A stretch of DNA of 64,000 nucleotides from Astropecten irregularis (taxonomy: Eukaryota; Echinodermata; Asteroidea; Paxillosida; Astropectinidae): the NCBI GenBank assembly GCA_963971285.1, contig OZ020246.1, positions 17,405,217-17,469,216 of the forward strand, written 5' to 3'. Below are positions 40,761 through 54,578 of this stretch, piece by piece. Positions within the stretch are counted from its first letter, which is position 1; each line of letters opens with the position of its first letter. The notes beneath the pieces are model-generated. The model searched no databases and was not told where the DNA came from. It saw only the letters and a program-made list of their open reading frames with translations. The translations under genes were made by a program, and so were the position numbers.

Positions 40761-41689
40761 TCCGTTGCGCGGACGATTTGCGGCACGTACAATAAAAGGA
40801 ATTTGCATTGTTGACAACATTAGGAGATACGTGTAATAACAATGAGCATTATTATAGTCACTGTCTGTATAAATTTCCTTATTTACAATTCCTTCCGCAA
40901 GCACTGCCGACGAGAGAGAGAATCATTCCCTTGGTCGTATATGCGCTATTCACGGTGGTCAGTCGGGTGGAAATTCACGACGTGTTTAAAATGGTTGCAA
41001 TTGACTAACTTGATATGCGGTAAGTAGTACACAGTCATGTAATATAAGGTTGCATAGTTGTTGGTTAATGATGTATAGGTCTCGCCCTTTTTTCTGACTT
41101 GGGTAACAAGATATGGGATGCTGACCGGCAATAGGCCCTACCTCCAACGCAGGCTAAGAACACACCTACTCGCCTTCGTTGCATTTGACTATACTTTAGT
41201 TTGGCTGTGGCCGCCGTATCGTACCGGATGGCGAACCGCTCTGAATTGAAATAACTGCAATGTCTGGTTGGCTGTGTGTAGGGGGAGTTACTATACGGAA
41301 GCTGGATACATGCGAGTCTTTGGCAGCGATGAATCCTGGTTGAGGTTGTGACATTGGACTCCCCACTGTCGAGACCCGAGTCCAATCGAGCGCCGGTATT
41401 CCCCATTAAGGTAAGGGTTACTTTAAAGGATAAAGACAATAAAAACAACTTTTTGTAAAGAGACGTAGGCCTACCTAAACATACCTTTACATGGTGTCAC
41501 CTACATTATGAGTAAGGTTAAATTTGTGGAAAGAGGGCAGGGCTTTGATTTTTGAGGGAAATTATGGAATAAAGACGGTAACGAAGATGCCATTTTTGTT
41601 CGGATGCACGGATAGATGGCCGAAGACGAGAATAACAGCCTACTAATAGCCTAGTTTCTGCTCAAAATGTGACGTTGAAAAATGTGTTT
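40761..41689. other. Non-coding DNA between MITE and satellite
   Basis: Somewhat GC-richer than the surroundings at 41,130-41,410. Short open frames on both strands show no family resemblance. No gene assigned. Confidence 0.4.
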
Positions 41690-42441
41690 GTAAACCTGAA
41701 ATGGGCCCACTTAGTGTAGTATGTGATGATTTATAGATCATGCGGCATTATTCTCTGTGTATTATGAATATGGCAGCGCGCTGTCAAGTCGTACAATCTC
41801 ATCACGATCTTTTCAGTCTACCTTTAGATTTCTAGGGCAAAATGAGCAAAATTCCAATTACACGAGTCTTTTTATTTTCAGTCTAGATCAGACATCATGT
41901 GTATTTAAACCTGAAATTCCAACACGTAGTGAAATATGAGATAATTTATATATCATGATGCATCGTTCTCTTACACGCGCTGTCAAATCCTATATTTTGA
42001 ACACGATCTTTGCAATCTGCCTGCTAGTTTCTAGGGGGCAACCTGAGGAAAATTCCAATTACACGAGTCTTTTTTTTTTCAGTGTAGATCGATCTGAATT
42101 TCTGAACCTGAAGTCGCCCTGCATAGCGAAATCCGTAATGATTTATATATCACGCAAAACGGTTCTACACTGTATGTGTATTGGCAGCGCGCGGTCAAAT
42201 TCTATATTTTTTAACACGATCTTTGAAATCTGCCTGCTCATTTCTGTGGCAAACTCAGGAAAAACAAAATTACACATGTCTTTTTATTTTCAGTCTAGAT
42301 CATAGATCTGAATTTTTGAAACTGTAGTCGCCCTGCTTAGCGAAATCTGTAATGATTTATATATCATGTGATGACGTTCTACACTGTATGTGTATCATAT
42401 ATGACAGCGCGCTGTCGAATCCTATATTTTGAGCACGATCT
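41690..42441 (+). repeat. Satellite array edge: diverged monomers
   Basis: Three to four monomers recognisable by AACCTGAA...CTTAG..., the 'TTTTTATTTTCAG' block and GGCAGCGCGC. They carry many differences and indels from the internal consensus (for example GGGCAACCTGAGGAAAATTC). Divergence falls steadily toward 42,442, as usual at satellite borders. Confidence 0.85.
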
Positions 42442-44876
42442 TTGGAATCTGCCTGCTCATTTCTGGGGCAAACTCAGGAAAAACAAAATTACACGTGTCA
42501 TTTTATTTTCAGTGTAGATCATATATCTGAATTTTTGAACCTGAAGTCGCCCTGCTTAGCGAAATCTGCAATGTTTTATAAATCACGTTATGACGTGCTA
42601 CACTGTATGTGTATTATAATAATTATGGCAGCACGCAGTCTAATCCTATATTTTGAACCCGATCTTTGAAAACTGCCTGCTCATTTCTGAGGGGAAATCC
42701 AGGAAAAACAAAATTACACGTGTCTTTTTATTTTCAGTGTAGATCATATATCTGAATTTTTGAACCTGAAGTCGCCCTGCTTAGCGAAATCTGCAATGTT
42801 TTATAAATCACGTTATGACGTGCTACACTGTATGTGTATTATAATATGGCAGCACCCAGTCTAATCCTATATTTTGAACCCGATCTTTGAAAATTGCCTG
42901 CTCATTTCTGGGGAAAATTCAGGAAAAACAAAATTACACGTGTCTTTTTATTTTCAGTGTAGATCATATATCTGAATTTTTGAACCTGAAGTCGCCCTGC
43001 TTAGCGAAATCTGCATTGTTTTATAAATCACGTTATGACGTGCTACACTGTATGTGTATTATAATATGGCAGCACGCAGTCTAATCCTATATTTTGAACC
43101 CGATCTTTGAAAACTGCCTGCTCATTTCTGGGGAAAATTCAGGAAACACAAAATTACACGTGTCTTTTTATTTTCAGTGTAGATCATATATCTGAATTTT
43201 TGAACCTGAAGTCGCCCTGCTTAGCGAAATCTGTAATGTTTTATAAATCACGTTATCACGTGCTAAACTGTTTTATAAATCACGTTATGACGTGCTACAC
43301 TGTATGTGTATTATAATATGGCAGCACGCAGTCTCATCCTATATTTTGAACCCGATCTTTGAAAATTGCCTGCTCATTTCTGGGGGAAATTCAGGAAAAA
43401 CAAAATTACACGTGTCTTTTTATTTTCAGTGTAGATCATATATCTGAATTTTTGAACCTGAAGTCGCCCTGCTTAGCGAAATCTGCATTGTTTTATAAAT
43501 CACGTTATGACGTGCTACACTGTATGTGTATTATAATATGGCAGCACGCAGTCTAATCCTATATTTTGAACCCGATCTTTGAAAACTGCCTGCTCATTTT
43601 TGGGGAAAATTCAGGAAAAACAAAATTACACGTGTCTTTTTATTTTCAGTGTAGATCATATATCTGAATTTTTTAACCTGAAGTCGCCCTGCTTAGCGAA
43701 ATCTGCAATGTTTTATAATTCACGTTATGACGTGCTACACTGTATGTGTATTATAATATGGCAGCACGCAGTCTAATCCTATATTTTGAACCCGATCTTT
43801 GAAAACTGCCTGCTCATTTCTGGGGAAAATTCAGGAAAAACAAAATTACACGTGTCTTTTTATTTTCAGTGTAGATCATATGTCTGAATTTTTGAACCTG
43901 AAGTCGCCCTGCTTAGCGAAATCTGCAATGTTTTATAAATCAAGTTATGACGTGCTACACTGTATGTGTATTATAATAATTATCGCAGCACGCAGTCTAA
44001 TCCAATATTTTAAATCCGATCTTTGAAAACTCCCTGCTCATTTCTGGGGAAAATTCATGAAAAACAAAATTACACGTGTCTTTTTATTTTCAGTGTAGAT
44101 CATATATCTGAATTTTTGAACCTGAAGTCGCCCTGCTTAGCGAAATCTGCAATGTTTTATAAATCACGTTATGACGTGCTACACCGTATGTGTATTATAA
44201 TATGGCAGCACGCAGTCTTATCCTATATTTTGAACCCGATCTTTGAAAACTGCCTGCTCATTTCTGGGGAAAATTCAGGAAAAACTAAATTACACGTGTC
44301 TTTTTATTTTCAGTGTAGATCATATATCTGAATTTTTTAACCTGAAGTCGCCCTGCTTAGCGAAATCTGCAATGTTTTATAATTCACGTTATGACGTGCT
44401 ACACTTTATGTGTATTATAATATGGCAGCACGCAGTCTAATCCTATATTTTGAACCCGATCTTTGAAAACTGCCTGCTCATTTCTGGGGAAAATTCAGGA
44501 AAAACAAAATTACACGTGTCTTTTTATTTTCAGTGTAGATCATATATCTGAATTTTTGAACATGAAGTCGCCCTGCTTAGCGAAATCTGCAATGTTTTAT
44601 AAATCACGTTATGACTTGCTACACTGTATGTGTATTATAATATGGCAGCACGCAGTCTAATCCTATATTTTGAACCCGATCTTTGAAAACTGCCTGCTCA
44701 TTTCTGGGGAAAATTCAGGAAAAACAAAATTACACGTGTCTTTTTATTTTTGAACCTGAAGTCGCCCTGCTTAGCGAAATCTGCAATGTTTTATAAATCA
44801 CGTTATGACGTGCTACACTATAGATGTATTGTAATATGGCAGCACGGAGTCTAATCCTATATTTTGAGCACGATCT
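42442..44876 (+). repeat. Higher-order unit 1 (2,435 bp, 11 monomers)
   Basis: Monomer lengths in order: 224, 221, 220, 252, 220, 220, 224, 220, 220, 220, 194. The same order and the same private variants recur from 47,784, and with one insertion from 44,877. Confidence 0.88.
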
Positions 44877-47783
44877 TTGGAATCTGCCTGCTCATTTCTG
44901 GGGCAAACTCAGGAAAAACAAAATTACACGTGTCATTTTATTTTCAGTGTAGATCATATATCTGAATTTTTGAACCTGAAGTCGCCCTGCTTAGCGAAAT
45001 CTGCAATGTTTTATAAATCACGTTATGACGTGCTACACTGTATGTGTATTATAATAATTATGGCAGCACGCAGTCTAATCCTATATTTTGAACCCGATCT
45101 TTGAAAACTGCCTGCTCATTTCTGAGGGGAAATCCAGGAAAAACAAAATTACACGTGTCTTTTTATTTTCAGTGTAGATCATATATCTGAATTTTTGAAC
45201 CTGAAGTCGCCCTGCTTAGCGAAATCTGCAATGTTTTATAAATCACGTTATGACGTGCTACACTGTATGTGTATTATAATATGGCAGCACCCAGTCTAAT
45301 CCTATATTTTGAACCCGATCTTTGAAAATTGCCTGCTCATTTCTGGGGAAAATTCAGGAAAAACAAAATTACACGTGTCTTTTTATTTTCAGTGTAGATC
45401 ATATATCTGAATTTTTGAACCTGAAGTCGCCCTGCTTAGCGAAATCTGCATTGTTTTATAAATCACGTTATGACGTGCTACACTGTATGTGTATTATAAT
45501 ATGGCAGCACGCAGTCTAATCCTATATTTTGAACCCGATCTTTGAAAACTGCCTGCTCATTTCTGGGGAAAATTCAGGAAACACAAAATTACACGTGTCT
45601 TTTTATTTTCAGTGTAGATCATATATCTGAATTTTTGAACCTGAAGTCGCCCTGCTTAGCGAAATCTGTAATGTTTTATAAATCACGTTATCACGTGCTA
45701 AACTGTTTTATAAATCACGTTATGACGTGCTACACTGTATGTGTATTATAATATGGCAGCACGCAGTCTAATCCTATATTTTGAACCCGATCTTTGAAAA
45801 TTGCCTGCTCATTTCTGGGGGAAATTCAGGAAAAACAAAATTACACGTGTCTTTTTATTTTCAGTGTAGATCATATATCTGAATTTTTGAACCTGAAGTC
45901 GCCCTGCTTAGCGAAATCTGCATTGTTTTATAAATCACGTTATGACGTGCTACACTGTATGTGTATTATAATATGGCAGCACGCAGTCTAATCCTATATT
46001 TTGAACCCGATCTTTGAAAACTGCCTGCTCATTTCTGGGGAAAATTCAGGAAACACAAAATTACACGTGTCTTTTTATTTTCAGTGTAGATCATATATCT
46101 GAATTTTTGAACCTGAAGTCGCCCTGCTTAGCGAAATCTGTAATGTTTTATAAATCACGTTATCACGTGCTAAACTGTTTTATAAATCACGTTATGACGT
46201 GCTACACTGTATGTGTATTATAATATGGCAGCACGCAGTCTCATCCTATATTTTGAACCCGATCTTTGAAAATTGCCTGCTCATTTCTGGGGGAAATTCA
46301 GGAAAAACAAAATTACACGTGTCTTTTTATTTTCAGTGTAGATCATATATCTGAATTTTTGAACCTGAAGTCGCCCTGCTTAGCGAAATCTGCATTGTTT
46401 TATAAATCACGTTATGACGTGCTACACTGTATGTGTATTATAATATGGCAGCACGCAGTCTAATCCTATATTTTGAACCCGATCTTTGAAAACTGCCTGC
46501 TCATTTTTGGGGAAAATTCAGGAAAAACAAAATTACACGTGTCTTTTTATTTTCAGTGTAGATCATATATCTGAATTTTTTAACCTGAAGTCGCCCTGCT
46601 TAGCGAAATCTGCAATGTTTTATAATTCACGTTATGACGTGCTACACTGTATGTGTATTATAATATGGCAGCACGCAGTCTAATCCTATATTTTGAACCC
46701 GATCTTTGAAAACTGCCTGCTCATTTCTGGGGAAAATTCAGGAAAAACAAAATTACACGTGTCTTTTTATTTTCAGTGTAGATCATATGTCTGAATTTTT
46801 GAACCTGAAGTCGCCCTGCTTAGCGAAATCTGCAATGTTTTATAAATCAAGTTATGACGTGCTACACTGTATGTGTATTATAATAATTATCGCAGCACGC
46901 AGTCTAATCCAATATTTTAAATCCGATCTTTGAAAACTCCCTGCTCATTTCTGGGGAAAATTCATGAAAAACAAAATTACACGTGTCTTTTTATTTTCAG
47001 TGTAGATCATATATCTGAATTTTTGAACCTGAAGTCGCCCTGCTTAGCGAAATCTGCAATGTTTTATAAATCACGTTATGACGTGCTACACCGTATGTGT
47101 ATTATAATATGGCAGCACGCAGTCTTATCCTATATTTTGAACCCGATCTTTGAAAACTGCCTGCTCATTTCTGGGGAAAATTCAGGAAAAACAAAATTAC
47201 ACGTGTCTTTTTATTTTCAGTGTAGATCATATATCTGAATTTTTTAACCTGAAGTCGCCCTGCTTAGCGAAATCTGCAATGTTTTATAATTCACGTTATG
47301 ACGTGCTACACTTTATGTGTATTATAATATGGCAGCACGCAGTCTAATCCTATATTTTGAACCCGATCTTTGAAAACTGCCTGCTCATTTCTGGGGAAAA
47401 TTCAGGAAAAACAAAATTACACGTGTCTTTTTATTTTCAGTGTAGATCATATATCTGAATTTTTGAACATGAAGTCGCCCTGCTTAGCGAAATCTGCAAT
47501 GTTTTATAAATCACGTTATGACTTGCTACACTGTATGTGTATTATAATATGGCAGCACGCAGTCTAATCCTATATTTTGAACCCGATCTTTGAAAACTGC
47601 CTGCTCATTTCTGGGGAAAATTCAGGAAAAACAAAATTACACGTGTCTTTTTATTTTTGAACCTGAAGTCGCCCTGCTTAGCGAAATCTGCAATGTTTTA
47701 TAAATCACGTTATGACGTGCTACACTATAGATGTATTGTAATATGGCAGCACGGAGTCTAATCCTATATTTTGAGCACGATCT
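44877..47783 (+). repeat. Higher-order unit 2 (2,907 bp, 13 monomers)
   Basis: As unit 1, but the 252+220 bp pair (45,542-46,013) is repeated at 46,014-46,485, adding exactly 472 bp. Confidence 0.88.
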
Positions 47784-50218
47784 TTGGAATCTGCCTGCTC
47801 ATTTCTGGGGCAAACTCAGGAAAAACAAAATTACACGTGTCATTTTATTTTCAGTGTAGATCATATATCTGAATTTTTGAACCTGAAGTCGCCCTGCTTA
47901 GCGAAATCTGCAATGTTTTATAAATCACGTTATGACGTGCTACACTGTATGTGTATTATAATAATTATGGCAGCACGCAGTCTAATCCTATATTTTGAAC
48001 CCGATCTTTGAAAACTGCCTGCTCATTTCTGAGGGGAAATCCAGGAAAAACAAAATTACACGTGTCTTTTTATTTTCAGTGAAGATCATATATCTGAATT
48101 TTTGAACCTGAAGTCGCCCTGCTTAGCGAAATCTGCAATGTTTTATAAATCACGTTATGACGTGCTACACTGTATGTGTATTATAATATGGCAGCACCCA
48201 GTCTAATCCTATATTTTGAACCCGATCTTTGAAAATTGCCTGCTCATTTCTGGGGAAAATTCAGGAAAAACAAAATTACACGTGTCTTTTTATTTTCAGT
48301 GTAGATCATATATCTGAATTTTTGAACCTGAAGTCGCCCTGCTTAGCGAAATCTGCATTGTTTTATAAATCACGTTATGACGTGCTACACTGTATGTGTA
48401 TTATAATATGGCAGCACGCAGTCTAATCCTATATTTTGAACCCGATCTTTGAAAACTGCCTGCTCATTTCTGGGGAAAATTCAGGAAACACAAAATTACA
48501 CGTGTCTTTTTATTTTCAGTGTAGATCATATATCTGAATTTTTGAACCTGAAGTCGCCCTGCTTAGCGAAATCTGTAATGTTTTATAAATCACGTTATCA
48601 CGTGCTAAACTGTTTTATAAATCACGTTATGACGTGCTACACTGTATGTGTATTATAATATGGCAGCACGCAGTCTAATCCTATATTTTGAACCCGATCT
48701 TTGAAAATTGCCTGCTCATTTCTGGGGGAAATTCAGGAAAAACAAAATTACACGTGTCTTTTTATTTTCAGTGTAGATCATATATCTGAATTTTTGAACC
48801 TGAAGTCGCCCTGCTTAGCGAAATCTGCATTGTTTTATAAATCACGTTATGACGTGCTACACTGTATGTGTATTATAATATGGCAGCACGCAGTCTAATC
48901 CTATATTTTGAACCCGATCTTTGAAAACTGCCTGCTCATTTTTGGGGAAAATTCAGGAAAAACAAAATTACACGTGTCTTTTTATTTTCAGTGTAGATCA
49001 TATATCTGAATTTTTTAACCTGAAGTCGCCCTGCTTAGCGAAATCTGCAATGTTTTATAATTCACGTTATGACGTGCTACACTGTATGTGTATTATAATA
49101 TGGCAGCACGCAGTCTAATCCTATATTTTGAACCCGATCTTTGAAAACTGCCTGCTCATTTCTGGGGAAAATTCAGGAAAAACAAAATTACACGTGTCTT
49201 TTTATTTTCAGTGTAGATCATATGTCTGAATTTTTGAACCTGAAGTCGCCCTGCTTAGCGAAATCTGCAATGTTTTATAAATCAAGTTATGACGTGCTAC
49301 ACTGTATGTGTATTATAATAATTATCGCAGCACGCAGTCTAATCCAATATTTTAAATCCGATCTTTGAAAACTCCCTGCTCATTTCTGGGGAAAATTCAG
49401 GAAAAACAAAATTACACGTGTCTTTTTATTTTCAGTGTAGATCATATATCTGAATTTTTGAACCTGAAGTCGCCCTGCTTAGCGAAATCTGCAATGTTTT
49501 ATAAATCACGTTATGACGTGCTACACCGTATGTGTATTATAATATGGCAGCACGCAGTCTTATCCTATATTTTGAACCCGATCTTTGAAAACTGCCTGCT
49601 CATTTCTGGGGAAAATTCAGGAAAAACAAAATTACACGTGTCTTTTTATTTTCAGTGTAGATCATATATCTGAATTTTTTAACCTGAAGTCGCCCTGCTT
49701 AGCGAAATCTGCAATGTTTTATAATTCACGTTATGACGTGCTACACTTTATGTGTATTATAATATGGCAGCACGCAGTCTAATCCTATATTTTGAACCCG
49801 ATCTTTGAAAACTGCCTGCTCATTTCTGGGGAAAATTCAGGAAAAACAAAATTACACGTGTCTTTTTATTTTCAGTGTAGATCATATATCTGAATTTTTG
49901 AACATGAAGTCGCCCTGCTTAGCGAAATCTGCAATGTTTTATAAATCACGTTATGACTTGCTACACTGTATGTGTATTATAATATGGCAGCACGCAGTCT
50001 AATCCTATATTTTGAACCCGATCTTTGAAAACTGCCTGCTCATTTCTGGGGAAAATTCAGGAAAAACAAAATTACACGTGTCTTTTTATTTTTGAACCTG
50101 AAGTCGCCCTGCTTAGCGAAATCTGCAATGTTTTATAAATCACGTTATGACGTGCTACACTATAGATGTATTGTAATATGGCAGCACGGAGTCTAATCCT
50201 ATATTTTGAACCCGATCT
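47784..50218 (+). repeat. Higher-order unit 3 (2,435 bp, 11 monomers)
   Basis: Same length and monomer order as unit 1, with only scattered single-base differences (for example GTGAAGATC near 48,080). Confidence 0.88.
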
Positions 50219-51323
50219 TTGAAAACTGCCTGCTCATTTCTGGGGAAAATTTAGGAAAAACAAAATTACACGTGTCTTTTTATTTTCAGTGTAGATCATA
50301 TATCTGAATTTTTGAACCTCAAGTCGCCCTGCTTAGCGAAATCTGTAATGTTTTATAAATCACGTTATGACGTGCTACAATGTATGTGTATTATAATATG
50401 GCAACACGCAGTCTAATCCTATATTTTGAACCCGATCTTTGAAAACTGCCTGCTCATTTCTGGGGAAAATTCAGGAAAAACAAAATTACACGTGTCTTTT
50501 TATTTTCAGTGTAGATCATATGTCTGAATTTTTGAACCTCAAGTCGCCCTGCTTAGCGAAATCTGCAATGTTTTATAAATCACGTTATGACGTGCTACAC
50601 TGTATGTGTATTATAATATGGCAGCACGCAGTCTAATCCTATATTTTGAACCCGATCTTTGAAAACTGCCTGCTCATTTCTGGGGAAAATTCAGGAAACA
50701 CAAAATTACACGTGTCTTTTTATTTTCAGTGTAGATCATATATCTGAATTTTTGAACCTGAAGTCGCCCTGCTTAGCGAAATCTGCAATGTTTTATAAAT
50801 CAAGTTATGACGTGCTACACTGTATGTGTATTATAATAATTATCGCAGCACGCAGTCTAATCCTATATTTTGAACCCGATCTTTGAAAACCGCCTGCTCA
50901 TTTCTGAGGGGAAATTCAGGAAAAAATAAATTACACGTGTCTTTTTATTTTCAGTGTAGATCATATATCTGAATTTTTGAACCTGAAGTCGCCCTGCTTA
51001 GCGAAATCTGCAATGTTTTATAAATCAAGTTATGACGTGCTACACTGTATGTGTATTATAATATGGCAGGACGCAGTCTAATCCTATATTTTGAACCCGA
51101 TCTTTGAAAATTGCCTGCTCATTTCTGGGGAAAATTCAGGAAAAACAAAATTACACGTGTCTTTTTATTTTCAGTGTAGATCATATATCTGAATTTTTGA
51201 ACCTGAAGTCGCCCTGCTTAGCGAAATCTGCATTGTTTTATAAATCACGTTATGACGTGCTACACTGTATGTGTATTATAATATGGCAGCACGCAGTCTA
51301 ATCCTATATTTTGAACCCGATCT

Positions 51324-53918
51324 TTGAAAACTGCCTGCTCATTTCTGGGGAAAATTCAGGAAACACAAAATTACACGTGTCTTTTTATTTTCAGTGTAGA
51401 TCATATATCTGAATTTTTGAACCTGAAGTCGCCCTGCTTAGCGAAATCTGCAATGTTTTATAAATCAAGTTATGACGTGCTACACTGTATGTGTATTATA
51501 ATAATTATCGCAGCACGCAGTCTAATCCAATATTTTAAATCCGATCTTTGAAAACTCCCTGCTCATTTCTGGGGAAAATTCATGAAAAACAAAATTACAC
51601 GTGTCTTTTATTTTCAGTGTAGATCATATATCTGAATTTTTGAACCTGAAGTCGCCCTGCTTAGCGAAATCTGCAATGTTTTATAAATCACGTTATGACG
51701 TGCTACACCGTATGTGTATTATAATATGGCAGCACGCAGTCTTATCCTATATTTTGAACCCGATCTTTGAAAACTGCCTGCTCATTTCTGGGGAAAATTC
51801 AGGAAAAACAAAATTACACGTGTCTTTTTATTTTCAGTGTAGATCATATATCTGAATTTTTTAACCTGAAGTCGCCCTGCTTAGCGAAATCTGCAATGTT
51901 TTATAATTCACGTTATGACGTGCTACACTTTATGTGTATTATAATATGGCAGCACGCAGTCTAATCCTATATTTTGAACCCGATCTTTGAAAACTGCCTG
52001 CTCATTTCTGGGGAAAATTCAGGAAAAACAAAATTACACGTGTCTTTTTATTTTCAGTGTAGATCATATGTCTGAATTTTTGAACCTCAAGTCGCCCTGC
52101 TTAGCGAAAACTGTCATGTTTTATAAATCACGTTATGACGTGCTACACTGTATGTGTATTATAATATGGCAGCACGCAGTCTAATCCTATATTTTGAACC
52201 CGATCTTTGAAAACTGCCTGCTCATTTCTGGGGAAAATTCAGGAAAAACAAAATTACACGTGTCTTTTTATTTTCAGTGTAGATCATATATCTGAATTTT
52301 TGAACATGAAGTCGCCCTGCTTAGCGAAATCTGCAATGTTTTATAAATCACGTTATGACTTGCTACACTGTATGTGTATTATAATATGGCAGCACGCAGT
52401 CTAATCCTATATTTTGAACCCGATCTTTGAAAACTGCCTGCTCATTTCTGGGGAAAATTCAGGAAAAACAAAATTACACGTGTCTTTTTATTTTTGAACC
52501 TGAAGTCGCCCTGCTTAGCGAAATCTGCAATGTTTTATAAATCACGTTATGACGTGCTACACTATAGATGTATTGTAATATGGCAGCACGGAGTCTAATC
52601 CTATATTTTGAACCCGATCTTTGAAAACTGCCTGCTCATTTCTGGGGAAAATTCAGGAAAAACAAAATTACACGTGTCTTTTTATTTTCAGTGTAGATCA
52701 TATATCTGAATTTTTGAACCTGAAGTCGCCCTGCTTAGCGAAATCTGCAATGTTTTATAAATCAAGTTATGACGTGCTACACTGTATGTGTATTATAATA
52801 ATTATCGCAGCACGCAGTCTAATCCAATATTTTAAATCCGATCTTTGAAAACTCCCTGCTCATTTCTGGGGAAAATTCAGGAAAAACAAAATTACACGTG
52901 TCTTTTTATTTTCAGTGTAGATCATATATCTGAATTTTTGAACCTGAAGTCGCCCTGCTTAGCGAAATCTGCAATGTTTTATAAATCACGTTATGACGTG
53001 CTACACCGTATGTGTATTATAATATGGCAGCACGCAGTCTTATCCTATATTTTGAACCCGATCTTTGAAAACTGCCTGCTCATTTCTGGGGAAAATTCAG
53101 GAAAAACAAAATTACACGTGTCTTTTTATTTTCAGTGTAGATCATATATCTGAATTTTTTAACCTGAAGTCGCCCTGCTTAGCGAAATCTGCAATGTTTT
53201 ATAATTCACGTTATGACGTGCTACACTTTATGTGTATTATAATATGGCAGCACGCAGTCTAATCCTATATTTTGAACCCGATCTTTGAAAACTGCCTGCT
53301 CATTTCTGGGGAAAATTCAGGAAAAACAAAATTACACGTGTCTTTTTATTTTCAGTGTAGATCATATGTCTGAATTTTTGAACCTCAAGTCGCCCTGCTT
53401 AGCGAAAACTGTCATGTTTTATAAATCACGTTATGACGTGCTACACTGTATGTGTATTATAATATGGCAGCACGCAGTCTAATCCTATATTTTGAACCCG
53501 ATCTTTGAAAACTGCCTGCTCATTTCTGGGGAAAATTCAGGAAAAACAAAATTACACGTGTCTTTTTATTTTCAGTGTAGATCATATATCTGAATTTTTG
53601 AACATGAAGTCGCCCTGCTTAGCGAAATCTGCAATGTTTTATAAATCACGTTATGACTTGCTACACTGTATGTGTATTATAATATGGCAGCACGCAGTCT
53701 AATCCTATATTTTGAACCCGATCTTTGAAAACTGCCTGCTCATTTCTGGGGAAAATTCAGGAAAAACAAAATTACACGTGTCTTTTTATTTTTGAACCTG
53801 AAGTCGCCCTGCTTAGCGAAATCTGCAATGTTTTATAAATCACGTTATGACGTGCTACACTATAGATGTATTGTAATATGGCAGCACGGAGTCTAATCCT
53901 ATATTTTGAACCCGATCT
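51324..53918 (+). repeat. Two 6-monomer units (1,297 and 1,298 bp)
   Basis: 51,324-52,620 and 52,621-53,918 share the order 224, 220, 220, 220, 220, 194 and the same variants (for example GAAAACTGTCATG and GAACATGAAG). The 1-bp difference is a missing T in the poly-T at about 51,605. Confidence 0.85.
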
Positions 53919-54578
53919 TTGAAAACTGCCTGCTCATTTCTGGGGAAAATTCAGGAAAAACAAAATTACACGTGTCTTTTTATTTTCAGTGTAGATCATA
54001 TATCTGAATTTTTGAACCTCAAGTCGCCCTGCTTAGCGAAATCTGTAATGTTTTATAAATCACGTTATGACGTGCTACAATGTATGTGTATTATAATATG
54101 GCAACACGCAGTCTAATCCTATATTTTGAACCCGATCTTTGAAAACTGCCTGCTCATTTCTGGGGAAAATGCAGGAAAAACTAAATTACACGTGTCTTTT
54201 TATTTTCAGTGTAGATCATATATCTGAATTTTTGAACCTCAAGTCGCCCTGCTTAGCGAAATCTGTAATGTTTTATAAATCACGTTATGACGTGCTAAAA
54301 TGTATGTGTATTATAATATGGCAACACGCAGTCTAATCCTATATTTTGAACCCGATCTTTGAAAACTGCCTGCTCATTTCTGGGGAAAATTCAGGAAAAA
54401 CAAAATTACACGTGTCTTTTTATTTTCAGTGTAGATCGTATATCTGAATTTTTGAACCTCAAGTCGCCCTGCTTAGCGAAATCTGCAATGTTTTATAAAT
54501 CACGTTATGACGTGCTACACTGTATGTGTATTATAATATGGCAGCACGCAGTCTAATCCTATATTTTGAACCCGATCT

